This document shows, piece after piece, positions 6,526 through 13,075 of a stretch of 16,617 bases of DNA; position 1 is the stretch's first letter; every line of letters begins with the position of its first letter. Source of the stretch: Methanocorpusculum sp. GTDB taxonomy: Archaea > Halobacteriota > Methanomicrobia > Methanomicrobiales > Methanocorpusculaceae. Under the pieces are notes generated by a model that was given only the letters and a program-made list of their open reading frames with translations, did no database searches and was not told where the DNA came from. The stretch spans positions 1-16,617 of the forward strand of contig JAUNXW010000017.1 in the NCBI GenBank assembly GCA_030539595.1. Reading direction: 5' to 3'. The translations under genes were made by a program, and so were the position numbers.

Positions 6526-7358
6526 TTATTATCCCCCGAATATGTACTGAAATCAGCCATACCTACAGGCGGCAATCCTTTTTGAACCTCTTCATAACGA
6601 ATGCGGGCGGTTTCGGAATAAACCCAGTCCTCAAACTTAGGGTCAGATTTCATCCGTGCTACAGGACTTTCAAACTCTTTGGGCAGGATGATGACTGCAT
6701 CGTTTTGCTCAACACCTTTGAGAATCTCAACAGCTGCCTCCTTGACAGGCATTGAACCCGGCGGCGGAGTTGATCCTTTGAAAATCTCTGTAGCGACATT
6801 TGCAGGGCACACCGCCTGAACCTGAATATTTCTTTCTGCAAACTCATATCTCATACAACAAGTCATAGAAAGAACAGCTGACTTGGTAAGGACGTATACA
6901 GTCTGGTAAGAAGGCCATAACAGACCTCCCATAGAAGATGTATTGATGATGTGACCGAATCCCTGTTTCAGCATAATCGGTAAAACATTGTAAACACCGT
7001 TTACCACGCCCATGATATTTGTGTCAATGACTCCTTTCCACTGCTCGTAGGGCACATGTTCTGTCGGGTAGGTCATAGCGATTCCGGCATTGTTGAACAG
7101 ATAGTCAATTCTGCCGTTTTCAGAAACAACAGTGTCGATGAGTTTTTTTACAGCTTCAAAATCCGCGACATCTACTGCGGCGTAGCGTGCGTTTTGATAT
7201 TCCTTAAGCCTTGGTTTTGCTTTTTCAACACTTGATTCACGGCTGCCTATAACATAAACAACAGCCCCTCGGCTCAGAAGTTCTTCGGCTACGGCAAATC
7301 CGATTCCGGATGTTCCGCCGGTTATGATACAGATTTTATCTTTGAATGTGTCAGTCAT
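6522..7358 (-). CDS. Short-chain dehydrogenase/reductase (SDR)
   Basis: A 278-residue NAD(P)-dependent oxidoreductase of the classical SDR type. Counting from the alternative TTG start at 7367 (three residues longer), the nucleotide loop GGTSGIG is at 17-23, NNAG at 92-95, the catalytic serine is S145, and the catalytic YxxxK is Y158-K162, with the normal 13-residue spacing. The C-terminal 60 residues, rich in Pro/Glu/Lys, extend beyond the core fold. ATG at 7358 is preferred: it lies 1 base after the upstream ADC-like stop codon; the TTG would overlap that gene. The three-gene arrangement suggests reduction or oxidation of a product or substrate of the ADC-like enzyme. Substrate is not predictable. 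Confidence 0.88.
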   Translation of the reverse strand: MTDTFKDKICIITGGTSGIGFAVAEELLSRGAVVYVIGSRESSVEKAKPRLKEYQNARYAAVDVADFEAVKKLIDTVVSENGRIDYLFNNAGIAMTYPTEHVPYEQWKGVIDTNIMGVVNGVYNVLPIMLKQGFGHIINTSSMGGLLWPSYQTVYVLTKSAVLSMTCCMRYEFAERNIQVQAVCPANVATEIFKGSTPPPGSMPVKEAAVEILKGVEQNDAVIILPKEFESPVARMKSDPKFEDWVYSETARIRYEEVQKGLPPVGMADFSTYSGDNK

Positions 7359-7359
7359 G

Positions 7360-8151
7360 TTACTCAAGAACCCTCGCGAGGTCTCCCCTTAATGCCTGTT
7401 TATATTTCATGTAGGTAGCAGGCCCTGCATATTCCAGAATAGGAATATTTGACAGAGCATCAATCATATGAGCCTGCATCGGATACTGCTGATAGGTGAG
7501 TTTTGTCCATGTGACTTTTCCAACACCCTCAGATATTGCAGTCGGATACATTTCCACAGGGTAGATGGTCGGTTCGGAAATTGCAGCGCCCGGTTTGTTG
7601 AAGTTGCCGATGTAGCGCCAGCCTATCTGATTGAGGTGCATAACGCCGGCGGCGGCAACTTCGTCGGGAGTGAATTCTTTCTGAATATTTATTTCTAAAT
7701 CTATGAAGTTTCTGCCGTTGTAGCTTCCGCAAAGGGATGCGTAGTTTCCAAATTTGGCGTATTCTCCTATGTCGCAGAAGACTTTGGGCATGCCGGTATC
7801 TTCGCGCCCTCCAAGAATCGGATAAGCACTGTCTTCCCAAAGAATGAGCATGTATGATCCTTCTGTCCCGGATTTTATGTGTTTTACCGGTGCGGTTAAG
7901 GCGATACAGCTGTAGTGTCCGCCGCCCATCCATCCGACGCCGTGAGCTGAGTTGCTGCTGACAGAAACCTCTGGCTTGAGGAGTTCAAAGACGTCCGGGA
8001 TATATTGTTCGATGGCGTCACGCTCTGTAGTGTAGTTCATCGTAAGACTGGTACAGTCTTCATAAACTATGTTTCCGTAACTGTAGTTGTACGGGAAGCC
8101 GCCGAAGTGAGGAGGCATTCCGTATCTCAGGTTGTCGTCGAATTTAAACAT
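7360..8151 (-). CDS. Acetoacetate-decarboxylase-like protein
   Basis: A 263-residue protein of the acetoacetate decarboxylase (ADC) superfamily, of about the family length. The hallmark is GREDTGMPK (115-123), where K123 occupies the Schiff-base lysine position (K115 of the clostridial enzyme). The next residue is V124, whereas the clostridial enzyme has a second lysine that lowers the pKa of the first. The region matching its active-site glutamate reads GWMGGGHY (73-80), also without an acid. It is therefore probably not a classical acetoacetate decarboxylase; some ADC-like proteins act as aldolase-dehydratases on keto acids. It heads the operon ADC-like, SDR, membrane protein. GGAG lies about nine bases before the ATG, a good ribosome site. 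Confidence 0.82.
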   Translation of the reverse strand: MFKFDDNLRYGMPPHFGGFPYNYSYGNIVYEDCTSLTMNYTTERDAIEQYIPDVFELLKPEVSVSSNSAHGVGWMGGGHYSCIALTAPVKHIKSGTEGSYMLILWEDSAYPILGGREDTGMPKVFCDIGEYAKFGNYASLCGSYNGRNFIDLEINIQKEFTPDEVAAAGVMHLNQIGWRYIGNFNKPGAAISEPTIYPVEMYPTAISEGVGKVTWTKLTYQQYPMQAHMIDALSNIPILEYAGPATYMKYKQALRGDLARVLE

Positions 8152-8170
8152 GTCTTTTCTCCGGATAATT

Positions 8171-8203
8171 ACAATTTTAAATAAGGGGTTATTATTATTT
8201 AAT
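8171..8203 (-). promoter_or_regulatory. Probable promoter of the ADC-like/SDR operon
   Basis: Read on the minus strand, two AT-rich boxes precede the ADC-like start: TATTAAATAATAATA (about 8189-8203) and TTATTTAAAATTG (about 8171-8183). The distal one would place the transcript start about 25 bases upstream of the GGAG ribosome site; the proximal one would give an almost leaderless message. I cannot choose between them from sequence. Confidence 0.4.
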
Positions 8204-8227
8204 AGTTACGCGGTTTTAGGGGGATAG

Positions 8228-8284
8228 TTAAGAGGTTGCCAAATTGGGGATTCTTTAATTAATTTGAAATGGTAATTTATTAAC
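8228..8284 (-). repeat. Possible half copy of the dispersed intergenic element
   Basis: The segment GAGGTTGCCAAATTGGGGAT and onward to AATTTATTAACC resembles, with a few gaps, the complement of 11022-11083, that is one end of the element (GAGACTGTCCGATAGTGGAA through AATTTGTTGACC). It abuts and slightly enters the 3' end of the CofH-like gene. Only one half is recognisable and similarity is modest, so it could be chance in AT-rich DNA. Confidence 0.35.
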
Positions 8285-9371
8285 CTTCAAGAATATTATA
8301 CAGCGTATCCCTTTGTTTCAGCACCCGTCCGACATCCTCGCACATAAGCCTCATATCCTCAGGACTGAAATAATCCGCCTCTTCACCCGCGCCTGCATTT
8401 CTTGAAAGCGAATCAACAAACATAGTTCCGCCGACATCGTTTCCCCCTGCCGTCAAACAGAGCTGAGCCATCTTCTGACCTATTTTAGACCACGGGACTT
8501 GAATATTATCAAGATTATCCAGAAACAGTCTTGAAACAGCAACAAGAAGAACATCCTCGCGCCCGAAAGCGTCGTGAGTAACAAGTCCCTTCTTTTCAAG
8601 CGGAGTATTTTTGTGAAGGAAAGCAAGCGGAACAAGTTCGGTAAACACACCGCACTCGTCCTGAATATCTCTCAAAATTGAAAGATGGCGTGCACGCTCC
8701 GCTTCGGTCTCAACCGAACCGTACATAATAGTCGATGTCGCTTTGAAACCTACTGACGAAGCTTCTTTAATAATTCTTATCCATTCATCAGTCGAGAGTT
8801 TCTTCTCACAGATAATCTTTCTAACTCGGTCGACAAGAATTTCTGCAGCTGTTCCCTGAACCGAACCGAGCCCGGCTTCTTTTAATTTCAGCAGAGCTTC
8901 TTTTGTTGATACGCCGCTTTGTTTTGCGGCAAACAAAATTTCATCGGGACTGCATCCGTGCACATGAACGCCCGGGATAACTTCCCTGAGGGTTGTAATC
9001 ATATTCACATAACTGTTCAGGTTAAACTTTGGATGAATTCCTGCGAGGTAACAAACTTCGGTTACATTTTTTGAAAGCGCATCCTTTGCGTGCTCTCTGA
9101 ATTCTTCATCGGTAAAACAAAAAGCATCCCAATCTGTTGATTTGCGCCCGAAAGCACACAGCCCGCATCTGTTTTTACAGATATTGGTCATGTGGATATT
9201 CATATTTCTGACGTAAGTTACAGTGTCTCCGACTTTTTTCTCGCGGACAATATCTGCGGCTTCCGCTATCTTCCACACATCGCGCGTGTTTACCTTAAAC
9301 AAAAATTCCGCTTCGCTTTCGCTTAGTCTTGCGCCGCCCAAAACATTGCCGAGTATTTCAGTTACATTCAT
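8280..9371 (-). CDS. cofH: CofH-family radical SAM protein (FO synthase subunit 2-like)
   Basis: A 363-residue radical SAM protein of the CofH/MqnC/MqnE group. The iron-sulfur motif CX3CX2C is C65-C69-C72 in CKNRCGLC, preceded by the group-typical NIHMTN. Later CofH-like landmarks are GSVQGTAAEIL (169-179), the TIMYG segment (214-218), ELVPL (245-249), IQVPWSKIGQKMAQ (290-303), and the late NDVGGT (311-316). CofH joins a tyrosine-derived radical to a diaminouracil on the way to FO, the chromophore of coenzyme F420. The sequence departs from the consensus where most members have GGLHP (here AGIHP, 110-114) and HAFSP (here HGCSP), so it may be a second, divergent CofH paralogue. CofG is not in the window. 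Start overlaps the signal peptidase stop by ATGA. Confidence 0.8.
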   Translation of the reverse strand: MNVTEILGNVLGGARLSESEAEFLFKVNTRDVWKIAEAADIVREKKVGDTVTYVRNMNIHMTNICKNRCGLCAFGRKSTDWDAFCFTDEEFREHAKDALSKNVTEVCYLAGIHPKFNLNSYVNMITTLREVIPGVHVHGCSPDEILFAAKQSGVSTKEALLKLKEAGLGSVQGTAAEILVDRVRKIICEKKLSTDEWIRIIKEASSVGFKATSTIMYGSVETEAERARHLSILRDIQDECGVFTELVPLAFLHKNTPLEKKGLVTHDAFGREDVLLVAVSRLFLDNLDNIQVPWSKIGQKMAQLCLTAGGNDVGGTMFVDSLSRNAGAGEEADYFSPEDMRLMCEDVGRVLKQRDTLYNILEG

Positions 9372-9991
9372 TTACGCTTCTTAATCAGCCACACAATAAG
9401 TTCATACACAATTAATATTCCTATAACAACAAGAATAGACTGCCAGATGTGAAGAGGAATCCATCCTGCCATCGGAATTGCAAATACAGCTTTACCTATA
9501 ATCCATTCTTCTTTAACCGGCTGAAGTCTTCCGTATACCTGATGAGTGCCCATCTGGTCAATAATCGGGTTATTGTCGCCTTTTGTTATGTATCCCGCGT
9601 GCGCCGCATTTCCTTCAAATCCGAGTTCCTTTGCTCCGTCAACCGATACGTATCCTATTGCCCTGTGAATTATCGGAGTTACGCCAGAAATTCCGTCCGG
9701 CATGTAGACAATGACGTCTCCGTACCCGTTGAATTTTTTGTCAGCGTCGGTTAATTCCGCCTGAGCCATAGTAATCAAATCGCCGAATCTGTTTTCTTCC
9801 GAAACAAAGACAAGACTGTATGTCTGAATGTTGGGCTCCATGCTTCCGGATTCAACCGCAACCAATGCAGGACATGTCCCCGAAACAGCGAAGAGTGCTA
9901 TGCCTATAACCGCAACAGCACACAAAACTATGATAATATCCTTTATCATAGATTTTACGCTGTCTGTATTTCCGTCCCGCTTAGGCTCCAT
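9368..9991 (-). CDS. Archaeal Sec11-like type I signal peptidase
   Basis: A 207-residue membrane-bound serine protease that removes signal peptides of exported proteins. An N-terminal anchor helix (about 16-38) is followed by the catalytic box ESGSMEPN, with nucleophile S50. The second box has H109 in IHRAIGY and the third has D139 in TKGDNN with a further D145, which is the Ser-His-Asp arrangement of archaeal and ER Sec11 enzymes rather than the bacterial Ser-Lys dyad. A second hydrophobic helix (about 183-203) ends in KKRK, so both ends are membrane-linked. It overlaps the CofH-like gene by 4 bases; no functional link between the two is known to me, so the pairing may be only transcriptional. 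Confidence 0.88.
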   Translation of the reverse strand: MEPKRDGNTDSVKSMIKDIIIVLCAVAVIGIALFAVSGTCPALVAVESGSMEPNIQTYSLVFVSEENRFGDLITMAQAELTDADKKFNGYGDVIVYMPDGISGVTPIIHRAIGYVSVDGAKELGFEGNAAHAGYITKGDNNPIIDQMGTHQVYGRLQPVKEEWIIGKAVFAIPMAGWIPLHIWQSILVVIGILIVYELIVWLIKKRK

Positions 9992-10024
9992 TAGTATCTA
10001 ATATGTGCTTTAAGTATTTCATAT

Positions 10025-10040
10025 TTCTTATAATATTATT
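10025..10040 (-). promoter_or_regulatory. TATA-like box upstream of the signal peptidase gene
   Basis: On the minus strand this reads AATAATATTATAAGAA, about 35-50 bases before the ATG at 9991, so transcription would start near 10005-10010 with a leader under 20 bases. No ribosome-binding sequence precedes the start. Confidence 0.4.
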
Positions 10041-10066
10041 GAGGCTGTCCAACCATAAAAAATCCA

Positions 10067-10236
10067 TTAGATAAGATTTTGATGTTGAGGTTGTTGTACG
10101 ATTGAGTTTTGAAATTATGTTGCGGGACAAGGTCGTAAGTTTTCAACCTGAGACGATGTCTCGTCAAATTATTTTGAAAACCAACAAATCAGAATCTCAA
10201 ATTAATTTAGGTATTGAATTAAATTATCGAACAAAC
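10067..10236 (+). repeat. Dispersed intergenic element, copy 1
   Basis: About 170 bases that align in the same direction with 10919-11085. The clearest shared blocks are ATTAGATAAGATTTTGATG (10067-10085) against ATTGGACAAGATTTGATG (10919-10936), TTTGAAATTATGT (10108-10120 against 10959-10971), TCTCGTCAAATTATTTTGA (10159-10177) against TCTCGCCAGATAATTTTGA (11003-11021), and the CCAACAAAT and TATCGAACA stretches that follow. The centre can form a small hairpin, GACGA-TGTC-TCGTC (10152-10165). It ends three bases before the stop codon of the cis-prenyltransferase-like gene, on that gene's downstream side. Confidence 0.7.
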
Positions 10237-10238
10237 TC

Positions 10239-10910
10239 TTATTTTCCGAAATTTCTTTTGCGTGACTGGTAATCACGAAGTGCCCTGAGGAAATCAACTC
10301 TTCTGAATTTACTCCAGTTTACGTCGGTAAAAAATAATTCAGAATACACAGACTGCCAGATTAAGAAATCGGTTAAGTGGCTGCCCCCTGTTTTAATCAC
10401 AAAGTCAGGGTTTACATTATACAAAAGATGTGATTCCAGAGTTTCTTCCGTGATTGTTGACGGGTCTGTATTTTCCTTCGCTATTTTTATTATTGCGTCA
10501 GTGATTTCATCGCGCCCGCTTTTTCCAAGAACTATTAGTATCTCGGGTTTTCCTTTACCGAGGGTTTCATCTTTGGATTCTGTACTTATCCTCACGTGAT
10601 ACCTTTTTGAAATTTCTTTAATCGGCAGAATTTTTTCTATATTGTCCGATGTGCCGCAGGTTATATGAAAGATGATTTTTTCTATTCCGTGAAATTCCGA
10701 AATCCAGGTTATGACTTCCATCAATTTTGAATTGTCCGCAGTTACATCAGAGCCGCCGAGTATGAAACACAATTCCTTTGGGAACGTTTCAAGCTTTTTT
10801 GATATTGAGTGTTCGTATATTTTGTAAAGCAACATATGTTTATATTGTATTGGATATTTATGAATATCAATAGTTTGCAGACGAGTTATGAGAGCAGGTC
10901 CATTTGTCAT
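10239..10910 (-). CDS. Degenerate cis-prenyltransferase (UppS-fold) homologue, possibly an accessory subunit
   Basis: A 223-residue protein clearly of undecaprenyl-diphosphate-synthase fold: IVLGKSGRDEI (126-136) matches the family NYGGRxEI region, and the C-terminal part from NPDFVIKTGG (167-176) through FLIWQSVYSELFFTDV (182-197) to RDYQSRKRNFG (212-222) follows the family closely. The catalytic motifs are lost. The family's HVAxIMDGNRR loop is ELCFILGGSDVTAD (46-59) here, without the DGNRR aspartate. The RTSGExRLSNF substrate loop is KTGGSHLTDF (173-182), one residue shorter and lacking both arginines and the glutamate. This is the pattern of the non-catalytic Nus1/NgBR-like subunit of heteromeric cis-prenyltransferases, which make glycosyl-carrier polyprenols. 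Two element copies flank the gene. M26 is an alternative start. Confidence 0.75.
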   Translation of the reverse strand: MTNGPALITRLQTIDIHKYPIQYKHMLLYKIYEHSISKKLETFPKELCFILGGSDVTADNSKLMEVITWISEFHGIEKIIFHITCGTSDNIEKILPIKEISKRYHVRISTESKDETLGKGKPEILIVLGKSGRDEITDAIIKIAKENTDPSTITEETLESHLLYNVNPDFVIKTGGSHLTDFLIWQSVYSELFFTDVNWSKFRRVDFLRALRDYQSRKRNFGK

Positions 10911-11090
10911 GTGAATTCATTGGACAAGATTTGATGATAAATTGCTGTTAGGTTGTTCTTTGAAATTATGTGGTGATACACCGAAACACAAGCCATTCGG
11001 TCTCTCGCCAGATAATTTTGATGGTCAACAAATTATAATTTCAAAATAATTTAAATATTAAATTCCACTATCGGACAGTCTCGTATTGAA
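10911..11090 (+). repeat. Dispersed intergenic element, copy 2
   Basis: About 180 bases between the NifX-like and cis-prenyltransferase-like genes. It aligns directly with copy 1 (10067-10236) and in reverse with the two ends of copy 3 (2301-2697). It contains a hairpin, ACCGAA-(10-base loop)-TTCGGT (10979-11000 region), a smaller GGTG-ATA-CACC hairpin just before it (10972-10982), and an outer inverted pair TTGAAATTA (10960-10968) with TAATTTCAA (11036-11044). It begins right before the start codon of the cis-prenyltransferase-like gene, so its minus-strand sequence would be that gene's leader or promoter region. Confidence 0.7.
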
Positions 11091-11106
11091 ATTTCTCTGA
11101 TTTTGA

Positions 11107-11481
11107 TTAATGACAGTGATGGGCGCAGGTGTGACCTTCTCCTTCGTTGTGGTGATGGCAGAGAGTATCCGGATTATATTCCAGATGACCGGAAACAAAT
11201 GCTGCTGCCGCATCATCGGCTTTTCCGAAAGCTCCGGGATAAAGTTTGATTCCCGCATTCATAATGCCGTTTCGTGCTCCGCCTCCGATTCCTCCGCAGA
11301 TTATGACATCCGCACCAATTTCTGCCAAAACATCTATCAATGCCTCGTGACCTGTTCCGTTTGTGCTTATAATTTCTCGGGAGAGAAGTTTCCCGTTTTC
11401 GACTGTGTATACGCTGAACTCCGGTGTTGAACCGAAGTGCTGATAAATCTCACCGTTTTCGGTAGTTACTGCAATTCTCAT
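11107..11481 (-). CDS. NifX/NifB-type dinitrogenase iron-molybdenum cofactor domain protein with His/Cys-rich tail
   Basis: A 124-residue single-domain protein of the family that includes NifX, NafY and the C-terminus of NifB, with the typical start MRIAVTTENGEIYQHFGSTPEF pattern (residues 1-22), the glycine-rich ICGGIGGGARNGI (61-73) and the AGIKLYPG segment (76-83). The last 17 residues (108-124) contain three Cys and seven His, a likely metal-binding tail not part of the core fold. Such small proteins bind iron-sulfur or FeMo-type clusters and occur in many archaea that have no nitrogenase nearby, so a nitrogen-fixation role should not be assumed. The gene is divergent from a DUF134 regulator gene, a common partnership. 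Confidence 0.85.
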   Translation of the reverse strand: MRIAVTTENGEIYQHFGSTPEFSVYTVENGKLLSREIISTNGTGHEALIDVLAEIGADVIICGGIGGGARNGIMNAGIKLYPGAFGKADDAAAAFVSGHLEYNPDTLCHHHNEGEGHTCAHHCH

Positions 11482-11563
11482 ACAAACTTCGTTTGAAGCA
11501 GAGCTAAGATAAACATTGTGTTTGAGGATACATATTTTTTATTTTTCAGCAGCAAAAAGAAAT

Positions 11564-11578
11564 CTTAATATATTTATG
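11564..11578. promoter_or_regulatory. Shared TATA-like region of the divergent NifX-like/DUF134 genes
   Basis: TTAATATATTTATG is a good TATA-like sequence on both strands in the middle of the 186-base divergent spacer, about 85-105 bases from each start. It could serve either direction. The spacer contains no gene. Confidence 0.45.
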
Positions 11579-11643
11579 CGTCAATGTGTAATTGCTGTGT
11601 ATTGATGTATGCGTATTCAAACCTAACAGCTTTTGATGCTGCA

Positions 11644-11659
11644 CACTAAATATTCAGTG
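11644..11659. promoter_or_regulatory. Imperfect palindrome before the DUF134 gene, candidate operator
   Basis: CACTAAATATTCAGTG pairs in seven of eight positions and lies 8 bases before the ATG of the DUF134 regulator gene. Its place between promoter and start would suit autoregulation by the helix-turn-helix protein. No second copy was found in the spacer, which weakens the case. Confidence 0.3.
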
Positions 11660-11667
11660 ATAACACA

Positions 11668-12042
11668 ATGTCTGAAAAATTCCAAAATTGTCCGAGAGGT
11701 AACTGCGGAAGACCGAGAGTAAAACGATGCATTGAACTCAGCGAATCCCCGGGCTGCTATGCACCGGTATGCCCAAAAAAACAAAAAATGGTTGAGTCTG
11801 TAGTTTTGTATCCGGAAGAAATCGCAGTGCTTAAACTTGTTGATTATGAAGGGCTTTCTCAGGAAGATGCTGCAAATATACTTGGAGTCTCAAGAAAAAC
11901 AGCTTGGCGAGACTTACATGACGCACGCTTCAAAGTTGCCGATGCTCTTGCAAACGGTAAAATGATTCGCGTATCCTGCTGTCCAAACATAACAGAAGGA
12001 GTTTGTTCGCCGCTTCCGACAAGTCTTGCATCAAACAAGTAA
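11668..12042 (+). CDS. DUF134 (UPF0251) family Cys-rich DNA-binding protein
   Basis: A 124-residue protein with a sigma-70-region-4-like helix-turn-helix: YEGLSQEDAANILGVSRKTAW (60-80) followed by RDLHDARFKVADAL (81-94). The N-terminal part opens with RGNCGRPRVKR (10-20), which is diagnostic for DUF134. Cysteines are frequent: C8, C13, C21, C30 and C35 before the helix-turn-helix, and C104, C105 and C113 after it, consistent with metal or redox sensing (inference). Members are commonly next to small NifX/NifB-type proteins, as here, so it probably regulates that divergent gene and perhaps itself. The gene is followed by about 150 bases without features before the convergent HisH gene. Confidence 0.87.
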   Translation: MSEKFQNCPRGNCGRPRVKRCIELSESPGCYAPVCPKKQKMVESVVLYPEEIAVLKLVDYEGLSQEDAANILGVSRKTAWRDLHDARFKVADALANGKMIRVSCCPNITEGVCSPLPTSLASNK

Positions 12043-12195
12043 TTTCCCAAGACAAATTAATAACCCTCATGGATATTGGATGTTAACGTACTCACACACC
12101 CTCTCAACAATAATATTAATGGATTCATGCGGACTATAACACCGATTCGTCTGGAAAGTTTACACAAAAACACAACACCTTTCCCGATTATTTTT

Positions 12196-12792
12196 TCACT
12201 CACACATTCTGACGAAATTTTCAAGAATTTTAAGACCAGTATCACCGCTTTTTTCAGGATGGAATTGTGTGCCCATTATATTTTTGTTTCCGACAGCTGA
12301 TGCATATTTTAAGATATATTCGGTTGTCGCTAAGGTCATATCCGGTGTTGTGTCGGCATAGTATGAGTGAACAAAATAGACATAGCTTTCGTCAGGGATT
12401 CCTTCAAAGAGAGGATGTTTTGTTGTATGAATTGTATTCCAGCCCATTTGAGGAATTTTATATCCATCTTTTTTCGGAAAACATCGAACTCTGCCTTTTA
12501 TAAATCCAAGTCCCTTGTGAACACCGAACTCTTCGCTTTCGTCAAGAAGCATCTGCATACCAAGACAGATTCCAAGAACAGGCTTGGTCTGCTTTTTTAA
12601 TAACGGAATAAGCGGGGAGAGTTTATCCATGCCTTCGGCAAATGCCCCGACACCCGGCAGAAGAATTCCGTCTGCCGATTCAATTTTTTGTTCATCCTTT
12701 GTTATTGTCGGATTCGCTCCGGCTCTTTCAAGTCCCTTAACAACACTCCGCAGATTTCCAAGCCCGTAGTCGAGAACAGCAATTTCCGTCAT
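12196..12792 (-). CDS. hisH: Imidazole glycerol phosphate synthase, glutamine amidotransferase subunit HisH
   Basis: A 198-residue class I glutamine amidotransferase that releases ammonia from glutamine for HisF in histidine biosynthesis, giving IGP and AICAR. The start AVLDYGLGNLRSV (5-17) and LLPGVGAF (44-51) are HisH-specific. The catalytic triad is complete: C76 in GICLGMQ, H178 and E180 in FHPEKS. YVHSYY-type sequence appears as FVHSYY (140-145). Length is normal. HisF is not beside it, so the gene stands alone here. The ATG at 12792 has no Shine-Dalgarno sequence; on the minus strand a TATA-like ATTATAAAAATG lies about 40-55 bases upstream. Confidence 0.94.
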   Translation of the reverse strand: MTEIAVLDYGLGNLRSVVKGLERAGANPTITKDEQKIESADGILLPGVGAFAEGMDKLSPLIPLLKKQTKPVLGICLGMQMLLDESEEFGVHKGLGFIKGRVRCFPKKDGYKIPQMGWNTIHTTKHPLFEGIPDESYVYFVHSYYADTTPDMTLATTEYILKYASAVGNKNIMGTQFHPEKSGDTGLKILENFVRMCE

Positions 12793-13027
12793 TATAAGTA
12801 TGAGATTTTTGGCGCTTGAAAAAGATAAGTGTTAGCATTTTTATAATCAAAAATGAGGCTTATGACGAAATTCACCATATAGAAAAAGTCCATGTCGAAA
12901 AGCATATTCTGAAAAAACATTAACCCCCATCAAAAACCACCTTTAAAAAATATGAAACAAAAATAAATTATTTAATTTGATTTTCGATAATTGCCGTAAA
13001 TATTTAATAAATTTTATTTGCAGATAC

Positions 13028-13043
13028 CAAATATTTTATAATG
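13028..13043 (+). promoter_or_regulatory. TATA-like box for the first acyl-CoA-synthetase-like gene
   Basis: CAAATATTTTATAATG lies about 35-45 bases before the ATG at 13076, giving a predicted short leader without a ribosome-binding sequence. A second AT-rich run, AAATATTTAATAAATT, is at 12999-13014. The start at 13076 rather than 12977 follows from this and from alignment with the paralogue. The rest of 12793-12976 shows nothing else. Confidence 0.4.
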
Positions 13044-13075
13044 CTGCGTGCACAGACATTTATTGGTTATTTAAA

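Noticed and set aside
7529..7933. 134-residue Arg/His-rich frame on the minus strand.
   Set aside because: Out-of-frame shadow of the ADC-like gene; composition is typical of a shifted reading frame.
10041..10056. Another element end (GAGGCTGTCCAACC) in reverse orientation before copy 1.
   Set aside because: Only about a dozen bases match; could be chance or the worn edge of copy 1.
11107..11481. Evidence for nitrogen fixation.
   Set aside because: Small NifX/NifB-type domain proteins occur widely without nitrogenase, and no nif structural genes are in the window.
12043..12300. Short overlapping frames on both strands between DUF134 and HisH.
   Set aside because: Partly shadows of HisH, and no recognisable domain or ribosome site in the free part; no tRNA or other RNA gene seen there.
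12977..13075. N-terminal extension of the first acyl-CoA-synthetase-like protein by 33 residues.
   Set aside because: It does not align with the paralogue, overlaps the TATA-like box and has no ribosome site; ATG at 13076 is preferred.
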